Shown piece by piece: positions 58,771 to 64,000 of a stretch of 64,000 nt of DNA (positions are counted from its first letter, which is position 1; every line of letters begins with the position of its first letter). The DNA lies in the NCBI GenBank assembly GCA_023451735.1, contig JAEXYH010000092.1, forward strand, positions 1-64,000, in the 5' to 3' direction. The notes under the pieces are model-generated. The model did not search any database and was not told the DNA's origin. It saw nothing but the letters and a program-made list of their open reading frames with translations. This DNA is from Pseudomonadota bacterium. Its GTDB lineage: Bacteria > Pseudomonadota > Alphaproteobacteria > Rhizobiales > Rhizobiaceae. Both the position numbers and the translations under genes were made by a program.

Positions 58771-60603
58771 TCAGCTTGCCATCCGCATCTGGCTGGCAAC
58801 GTCGCGCAGATGGTGGGTGCCTGTCGAGCCACTGATCCTGAACCCACGGATAAGGTTGAGCAATTCCTCGGTGTCAGTCGCGAGCGCCTCTGCGGATGCC
58901 GTCGTTTCCTCCGCCATTGCTGCATTGTGCTGGGTTGCGGCGTCTAGCTGGTTGAGCGACGAGGAGATCGAACGCAGCGTTGTGTCCTGTTCCGCCGCGG
59001 AATCGGCGATCTTGCTGACGATGTCGCTGGCGGCCTTCACCTGGTTCGAAATCCGCTTCAGCGCTTCGCCTGCCTCACCGACGAGGCGAACGCCGTTCTC
59101 CACCTGATGGGAGGAGTGGGAGATCTGGTCCTTTATCTCCTTGGCGGCCGCTGCCGAGCGCTGGGCAAGTTCACGCACTTCCTGGGCAACCACGGCAAAA
59201 CCCTTGCCGCTTTCGCCGGCACGCGCCGCTTCCACACCTGCATTGAGTGCGAGAAGGTTGGTCTGGAAAGCAATCTCGTCGATCACGCCGATGATCTTGG
59301 AAATCTCGCCCGAAGACTGCTCGATACCGCTCATTGCCTCGATCGCCTCGGCGACCACGGCATCACTGCGGCTTGCCTCTCCACTGACGGTGACCACGCG
59401 CTGCGCCGCTTCACGAGCGCCGTCCGCAGTCTGCTTGACGGCGACCGTCAGTTCGTCGAGGGCGGCAGAAGTTTCCTCCAGATTGGCCGCCTGGCGCTCG
59501 GTGCGCTGGGAGAGTTCGTTCGATGCGCGGCGAATTTCCTCCTTCGAGCCGCCGATGTCGATGCCCTTGGCATTGACCTTGGCCATGGCGGCTTCGAGAT
59601 GGCTGAGAGCCTCGTTGAAGTTGTCGCGCAGACCGGCATAACGGCTGCCGAGATCGCCGCAGCGCACGGTCAGATCGCCCTTGGCTAGATCTTCCAGCGC
59701 TGCGCCGATGGTGGAGACGACACGTGCCTGGAGATCGGCCTCGCTGCGCTGCATGTCGAGGTTCTGCTGGCGTTCGCCATCCAATTCCTCCTGCTGGCGC
59801 TGCTGGCGTTCCTCCATGGCATGGCGCTCGCGTACCTTCTGCTGCAGGGCTTCGGTCGCGCGGGCCATCAGGCCGACTTCGTTGGTCATGCCGGTATGCG
59901 GGATCTTGAGATCGACGTCTTCATCGGCAACTGCGTTCAGGGCCTGGCGAATGTCGCCGAGTGGACCGGAAATGTTGCGGATGACGACGAAGGCGAGAAT
60001 GGCGGCCATGACGAGAATGCCGACGCCGATGCCGACCGCCTTCATGATGTCGGAGCGGACCTGGGTTTCGAGATCGTCGACATAGACGCCGGTGACGAGA
60101 ACCAATTGCCACGGTTCGAAGGCGAGTGCATAGGAGCTCTTGCGGAAGTCATCGCCCTGTTCGCCCGGCTTCGGGCCCATGAAGTCGGCAGTGCCGCCGC
60201 CGGCACGGCCAAGCTTGACCAATTCGTCGCGATACATGAAGCCCTGGTTGTCGGGCTTGCCCTTGAAATTCTGACCGAGCCGCTTGGGATCGGGATGCAG
60301 GCGCATCGTGACGTCATAATCGTAGGCGTAGAGATAGCCATCCGGCTTGAAGGTCATGGCGGCGACGGCTGCGAAGGCTTGTTTCTGTGCGTCTTCGCGC
60401 GTCAGCTCGCCGGCTGCTTCGCGCTCCTGGAACTTCTTCAGAATGCCGATGCCGGATTCCACCTGGCTGCGCAGCATCCCGTAGCGTTCGGCATAGATGG
60501 CGCTGGTGGATGCACGCAGCTCGAAATAGGTGCCGACCGCGAAGGCGACCATTAAGGTCAGCACAAGCAGCACGAGCTGATGGGAGATCTTCAGGTTCTT
60601 CAT
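58771..60603 (-). CDS. Methyl-accepting chemotaxis protein with Cache domain
   Basis: A 610-residue membrane chemoreceptor. The first membrane helix (LVLLVLTLMVAFAVGTYFEL) is at residues 8-28. A single Cache domain (sCache_2) spans about 40-175, seen in DGYLYAYDYDVTMRLHPDPK and ALAFEPWQLVLVTGVYVDDL. The second helix (IGVGILVMAAILAFVVI) is near 188-206. Two HAMP-like segments and a glutamine-rich coiled coil follow to about 330. The signalling hairpin tip is DEIAFQTNLLALNAGVEAAR followed by AGESGKGFAVVAQEVRELAQ. No CheR-binding pentapeptide ends the protein. Ligands are likely small organic acids, as for other sCache_2 receptors, but the actual one is unknown. Start at 60603 is chosen from the helix position. 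Confidence 0.93.
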   Translation of the reverse strand: MKNLKISHQLVLLVLTLMVAFAVGTYFELRASTSAIYAERYGMLRSQVESGIGILKKFQEREAAGELTREDAQKQAFAAVAAMTFKPDGYLYAYDYDVTMRLHPDPKRLGQNFKGKPDNQGFMYRDELVKLGRAGGGTADFMGPKPGEQGDDFRKSSYALAFEPWQLVLVTGVYVDDLETQVRSDIMKAVGIGVGILVMAAILAFVVIRNISGPLGDIRQALNAVADEDVDLKIPHTGMTNEVGLMARATEALQQKVRERHAMEERQQRQQEELDGERQQNLDMQRSEADLQARVVSTIGAALEDLAKGDLTVRCGDLGSRYAGLRDNFNEALSHLEAAMAKVNAKGIDIGGSKEEIRRASNELSQRTERQAANLEETSAALDELTVAVKQTADGAREAAQRVVTVSGEASRSDAVVAEAIEAMSGIEQSSGEISKIIGVIDEIAFQTNLLALNAGVEAARAGESGKGFAVVAQEVRELAQRSAAAAKEIKDQISHSSHQVENGVRLVGEAGEALKRISNQVKAASDIVSKIADSAAEQDTTLRSISSSLNQLDAATQHNAAMAEETTASAEALATDTEELLNLIRGFRISGSTGTHHLRDVASQMRMAS

Positions 60604-60721
60604 GGAATCCTCGCGACAGTACGAGCCGCCTTCGCCGGCAGCCGAATAGGGTTCAAGTTTTGGGAAGAGCGCATCCTGCGCACGTTTCGTGCTGCATCGC
60701 ACAAGGCTAAAAATGCCCTGT

Positions 60722-60783
60722 ATATTTAAATAAAAATTTAAATTTCCGCCGGATGGCTCCCGGTAACGGATATATTATCCGGC
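60722..60783 (-). terminator. Terminator of the exported-protein gene (minus strand)
   Basis: On the minus strand GCCGGAT (60777-60783) pairs with ATCCGGC (60748-60754) around a 22-base loop. It is followed by GGAAATTTAAATTTTTATTT, an AT-rich tail. It lies 95 bases downstream of the 60878-61354 gene. Confidence 0.5.
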
Positions 60784-60877
60784 ATGACGATGGGTTTTCG
60801 ACCGGGCAGGTCCGCATAAGTTCCCACAGAAGTATTGCTTGTGAGGGATCTTGAGAAATCGCGAAGAATAACTCGAA

Positions 60878-61354
60878 TTACTTATTCAACCGGAGGGGAA
60901 TTTCGTTGAATTCCTGCGCGTCGGGGGTGCTGTTCTCGACTGCTCCGGTTTTCGACTCAAGGTCGATCGGATCGCGTTGCTGGGCAGCAATCTGGACCTC
61001 GGTCTGGACATGCTTGCCATTGCCGGTATTGATCACGGCCTGCAACTGATCGACGGTCATCCAGTCCGGAACCTTGCTGATATAGACGACCGGCGAGCCG
61101 CCCATCCAGGCATCGGTCCGCACGATTTTCTTCTGTCCGTCGATCTCCATGAGCGCGACCGACTGGGCGGTGCCTCTCAGCACGGGAACCTTGTAATTGC
61201 TGTCATCGGAGGTTTTGAGGGGCGGGCAGGTCTCGCATGTGATGGCGAGCATGCTCGTGGTCATTCCATCCGTCTTGCTCGAAAGCGGCAGGATCGACTG
61301 TGCCTGAACGGTGCCGGCGAAAAGCACGAAGGCTGTAAGGACCAGATGACGCAT
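60878..61354 (-). CDS. Exported CxxC-containing protein, possibly HPE1-like
   Basis: A 158-residue secreted or periplasmic protein. The signal peptide is MRHLVLTAFVLFAGTVQA, cleaved before QSI. A CETCPP motif (CxxC, about residues 40-45) and the later VRTDAWMGGSPVVYISK are the most distinctive parts. I recall a similar pattern from proteins annotated in Agrobacterium as plant virulence effector HPE1-like, but I cannot verify that here. The CxxC may form a disulfide or bind metal. The start MRHLV at 61354 has GAGAGG upstream; a longer frame from 61375 is less likely. A likely terminator follows. Confidence 0.7.
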   Translation of the reverse strand: MRHLVLTAFVLFAGTVQAQSILPLSSKTDGMTTSMLAITCETCPPLKTSDDSNYKVPVLRGTAQSVALMEIDGQKKIVRTDAWMGGSPVVYISKVPDWMTVDQLQAVINTGNGKHVQTEVQIAAQQRDPIDLESKTGAVENSTPDAQEFNEIPLRLNK

Positions 61355-61488
61355 GATGCAAACCTCTCTTTGCACCAGTGATACGCCAGGAGTGGTTTCG
61401 ATCCCGTCAGGAGAATCGGTAAATAACGGCTTAAACTGGAACGATGGACTGCAACAGCGCCTGACCCGACCGACGGGTATCGATCAAG

Positions 61489-62760
61489 TCAGGATTTTTC
61501 CCGTGCGGCTGCGCGCCAGCCGATGTCGCGGCGGCAGAAACCATTCTCCCAGGTAATCCCTTCGACGAGCGAATAGGCGCCTGCCTGTGCCTCGCGGACG
61601 TCATGGCCTATGGCCGTGACGTTCAGCACGCGGCCGCCGGTCGCCACCAGCTGCCCGTCCTTCATCGCCGTGCCGGCATGAAAGATCTTCTCTCCTCGGC
61701 CGGTGGCGGGCAAAGCCGCGATCGGCGTGTTCTTGTCATAAGCGGCAGGATAACCCTTGGATGCCATGACGACGGTCAGGGCCACGTCGTCGCTCCACAG
61801 CGCCTCCACCTGGTCCAGTGTGCCGGTGGCGGCCGCATAGAGCAGTTCCAGAAGATCGCTCTTCAGCCGCATCATCAGCACCTGGCATTCCGGGTCGCCG
61901 AAGCGGACATTGTATTCGATCAGTTCCGGCCCCTTCTGGGTGATCATCAGACCGGCAAAAAAGACGCCGGTAAAGGGATGACCGCTTTCCGCCATGCCGC
62001 GAATCGTCGGCTCGATGATTTCCTTCATCGTCCGCTCGACCATTTCCGGCGTCATGACGGGGGCAGGGGAATAGGCGCCCATGCCGCCAGTATTCGGTCC
62101 GGTATCGCCATCGCCTACACGCTTGTGGTCCTGAGCGGTGGCAAGTGCCAGCGCTGTCTTGCCGTCGGACAGGCAGAAGAAGCTTGCTTCCTCGCCGTCG
62201 AGATAGGCCTCGACCACCACCTCGGCACCGGCGGCTCCGAAAGCACCGTCGAAGCAGTCGTCTATGGCTCCAAGCGCTTCCTCGACAGTCATCGCCACGG
62301 TGACGCCTTTGCCGGCGGCAAGCCCATCCGCCTTGACGACGATCGGGGCGCCCTGTTCGGTCACATAAGCCTTGGCTTCTGCACCATTGGTGAAGCGGCG
62401 ATAGGCGCCGGTCGGGATATTGTAGCGGGCGCAGATATCCTTGGTGAAACCCTTGGAGCCTTCAAGTTGTGCTGCTGCCGCCGAAGGTCCGAAGACGACA
62501 ATGTTCTTGTCGCGCAGCACGTCCGCAATACCGGCCACGAGCGGGCCTTCTGGGCCGACCACGACGAAGTCGATGCCGTTGGTCAGGCAGAATTCGGCAA
62601 CCGCGCCGTGATCCTCTACGTTAAGAGAGACGATCTCGGCGCTCTCTGCGATACCGGGATTGCCGGGAGCGGCATAAAGAGCGGTCAATTTCGGAGACTG
62701 TGCAAGCTTCCACGCCAATGCATGTTCGCGGCCGCCTGAGCCGATCAGCAGAACCTTCAT
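61489..62760 (-). CDS. purD: Phosphoribosylamine--glycine ligase
   Basis: PurD (GARS) joins glycine to phosphoribosylamine in the second step of purine synthesis. The protein has 423 residues, the normal length. It starts MKVLLIGSGGREHALAWKL, the conserved Rossmann start. The ATP-grasp region has PIVVKADGLAAGKGVTVAMT (about residues 138-157) and VVEAYLDGEEASFFCLSDGK. GVFFAGLMITQKGPELIEYN and VRFGDPECQVLMMRLKSDLL are the metal-binding end. It is a single gene; a small unknown gene lies upstream on the same strand. Confidence 0.97.
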   Translation of the reverse strand: MKVLLIGSGGREHALAWKLAQSPKLTALYAAPGNPGIAESAEIVSLNVEDHGAVAEFCLTNGIDFVVVGPEGPLVAGIADVLRDKNIVVFGPSAAAAQLEGSKGFTKDICARYNIPTGAYRRFTNGAEAKAYVTEQGAPIVVKADGLAAGKGVTVAMTVEEALGAIDDCFDGAFGAAGAEVVVEAYLDGEEASFFCLSDGKTALALATAQDHKRVGDGDTGPNTGGMGAYSPAPVMTPEMVERTMKEIIEPTIRGMAESGHPFTGVFFAGLMITQKGPELIEYNVRFGDPECQVLMMRLKSDLLELLYAAATGTLDQVEALWSDDVALTVVMASKGYPAAYDKNTPIAALPATGRGEKIFHAGTAMKDGQLVATGGRVLNVTAIGHDVREAQAGAYSLVEGITWENGFCRRDIGWRAAAREKS

Positions 62761-62908
62761 AAACCGCCCTCATGGTTGTTTTCACTGGGGCGGTTAAGGC
62801 CCGTTGCCGCAAAGGTCAAGGCTTTCCGATGGAATGTGGGTGGAGCTTGCGGTTGGCGGCCGGCCCCGAAGGGGTCACGGGGTCGACGCAGCCGTGGTCG
62901 CAAGATCG

Positions 62909-63109
62909 CTAAACCCTGAAATGCTCGTATTGGCGCAATGCGAGCGTCGTTTTGAAAATCAACCGGTTTCGATAGGCAAGGAAAGGAATGGGTTCGTCTC
63001 GATATGCTGCGTCCTTGATCTTCTCGCTAAGATAAATAATGGCGGCCTCAAGCTCTTCGGAGCCGACCGCCTCGTCGCTGGCCAACTGAGTGGCGATTCT
63101 TCTCGGCAT
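62909..63109 (-). CDS. Small hypothetical protein with operator-like palindrome
   Basis: A 66-residue protein, starting MPRRIATQLASDEAVGSEEL, helical and mostly acidic in the middle (EELEAAIIYLSEKIKDAAYR), with a basic C-terminus. I do not recognise a family. It is likely real: GGAGG lies 5 bases before the ATG, and the same sequence encodes a mini-frame MEV that stops at the start (TGAATG). A 15-bp perfect palindrome and a TATAGT -10 box are upstream. It lies upstream of purD on the same strand, 148 bases apart. Confidence 0.65.
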   Translation of the reverse strand: MPRRIATQLASDEAVGSEELEAAIIYLSEKIKDAAYRDEPIPFLAYRNRLIFKTTLALRQYEHFRV

Positions 63110-63125
63110 TCATACCTCCATGCGT

Positions 63126-63152
63126 GCCGCATCATGCGGCGTCCTAACTATA
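63126..63152 (-). promoter_or_regulatory. Promoter and operator of the small gene at 62909
   Basis: On the minus strand TATAGT (63147-63152) is a good -10 box. GCCGCAT-C-ATGCGGC (63126-63140) is a perfect 15-bp palindrome starting 7 bases downstream of it, over the expected transcription start. This arrangement fits a repressor site. The -35 region is weak. Confidence 0.5.
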
Positions 63153-63334
63153 GGAGAGGCGGGGAATGCGAGAAGATGTCACGTCTTTATCCACTGATGG
63201 ACGGTTATTAACCCGTCAACGCCGCTCCGGTTTGGCACAATCGGTTCATCATCCTGTGAGCGGCGGGATCGGCGGTGTTGTCTTGCCGCAAAGTTTGATT
63301 ATGGTCGCGCCTCCCGATTTTAACGAGGATTTCC

Positions 63335-64000
63335 ATGGCCGCCGACATCCAGAAACTTAGCCTTGCGATTGCTGCAGAGATCAATGCACGCCCGGATCAG
63401 GCCAAGGCCGCAATCGGCTTGCTGGACGAGGGTGCCACCGTTCCCTTCATTGCGCGCTATCGTAAGGAAGTGACCGGTGGTCTCGACGACACGCAGCTGC
63501 GCAATCTCGCGGAACGCCTCGTTTACCTGCGCGAACTGGAAGCCCGCCGCACCTCCATCGTCGACTCAATCAATACCCAGGGCAAGATGACAGATGAGCT
63601 GGCGGCAAAGCTTGCCGGTGCCGCCACCAAGGCCGAACTCGAAGATCTCTATCTTCCCTACAAGCCCAAGCGCCGTACTCGCGCCGAGATCGCTCGCGAA
63701 CGCGGTCTCGGCCCGCTCGCCGAAGCGATCTGGGCTGACAGGGCCGCTGATCCGGCAAAGCTGGCTGAAGCCTATGTCCAGGGCGAAGTTGCCGACCTGA
63801 AGACCGCGCTCGATGGCGCCCGCGACATCGTTGCAGAAACCATCTCCGAAAATGCCGATCTTCTCGGTCGTTTGCGGCAGCACATGCGCGATGGTGCCGT
63901 GCTGCGCGCCAAGGTCGTCGATGGAAAGCAGGATGCAGGCGCCAAGTTCGCCGACTATTTCGACCATACCGAACGCTGGGCGACCGTTCCCGGCCACCGC
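63335..64000 (+). CDS. tex: Tex-family RNA-binding transcription accessory protein (N-terminal part)
   Basis: Tex is a cytosolic nucleic-acid-binding protein with an S1 domain, linked to transcription and stress. The first 222 codons are in the window; the remaining roughly 550 run off the right edge. It starts MAADIQKLSLAIAAEINARP. The family marks are GATVPFIARYRKEVTGGLDD (about residues 30-49), LEDLYLPYKPKRRTRAEIAR and GLGPLAEAIW. GAGG 5 bases upstream supports the ATG at 63335. Confidence 0.95.
   Translation, partial: MAADIQKLSLAIAAEINARPDQAKAAIGLLDEGATVPFIARYRKEVTGGLDDTQLRNLAERLVYLRELEARRTSIVDSINTQGKMTDELAAKLAGAATKAELEDLYLPYKPKRRTRAEIARERGLGPLAEAIWADRAADPAKLAEAYVQGEVADLKTALDGARDIVAETISENADLLGRLRQHMRDGAVLRAKVVDGKQDAGAKFADYFDHTERWATVPGHR

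Noticed and set aside
1..64000. CRISPR arrays, tRNA or rRNA genes, insertion sequences, prophage
   Set aside because: No regularly spaced repeats, no TTCGANTC-type tRNA arms in intergenic regions, no transposase or phage frames were found.

Overview
The window is a 64 kb piece of chromosome from a member of the Rhizobiales, most likely the Rhizobiaceae (Rhizobium/Agrobacterium/Neorhizobium group). The evidence is the gene content and order: groESL under a CIRCE element, the separate F0 operon atpI-atpB-atpE-atpG(b')-atpF, the waaA - HAD - lpxK - DUF2093 - mutL block, glyQ/glyS as separate alpha and beta subunits, DUF4170, PRC-barrel and SMP-30 proteins. GC content is high, so long antisense shadow frames are common, and an interspersed palindromic repeat of rhizobial (RIME-like) type is present. 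No rRNA, tRNA, CRISPR array, prophage or insertion sequence was found. Both ends are cut inside genes: groEL on the left and tex on the right.

Layout. 1-3.3 kb: groEL (partial), groES, a chromate transporter and a HAD phosphatase. 3.3-9 kb: ribF, an orphan BrnA-type antitoxin convergent with a hicBA toxin-antitoxin pair, ileS and a lipoprotein. 9-13.2 kb: tadA, a pseudouridine synthase with a very long repetitive tail, rsmD and a patatin-like protein. 13.2-23.1 kb: a KefB-type antiporter, pmbA/tldD, a CysQ/IMPase-family phosphatase, DUF4170, then the inner-core LPS genes waaA and lpxK with a HAD hydrolase between them, DUF2093 and mutL. 23.1-32.4 kb is the most accessory stretch: a kinase-less PAS-PAS-REC protein, a GGDEF-EAL protein, an unknown 132-residue protein, a flavin oxidoreductase resembling N-methylproline demethylase, a PRC-barrel protein, an SMP-30 sugar lactonase and a LuxR-type regulator. 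32.5-40.5 kb: mrp, kup, a SleB-type cell wall hydrolase and the F0 ATP synthase operon. 40.5-50 kb: rnhB, a radical SAM protein, moaB, ispE, a large TPR protein, a nucleotidyltransferase, a polyprenyl diphosphate synthase, a DUF2007 protein and a TrmN6-like methyltransferase. 50-64 kb: an S49 peptidase, a decayed toxin-antitoxin module, glyQ, lemA, a DUF2207 membrane protein, glyS, DUF523, a chemoreceptor, an exported protein, purD and tex.

Most of the window is housekeeping: translation (ileS, glyQS, tadA, rsmD, rlu), envelope (waaA, lpxK, SleB-type hydrolase, ispE, polyprenyl synthase), energy (F0) and nucleotide or cofactor synthesis (ribF, purD, moaB).

The less ordinary signals are regulatory. 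They are a near-consensus sigma-54 promoter followed by a 17-bp hairpin upstream of mrp (a possible small RNA), a pair of mutually exclusive hairpins ending in a terminator before waaA, a GAAC-N7-GAAC LexA box between the radical SAM and glycosyltransferase genes, an EcfG-type promoter before the PRC-barrel gene, and a TTAA-N7-TTAA CtrA-like site before the PAS-REC gene. Several toxin-antitoxin remnants (BrnA alone, MazE/PIN with frameshifts, a ParD-like fragment) lie between conserved genes.
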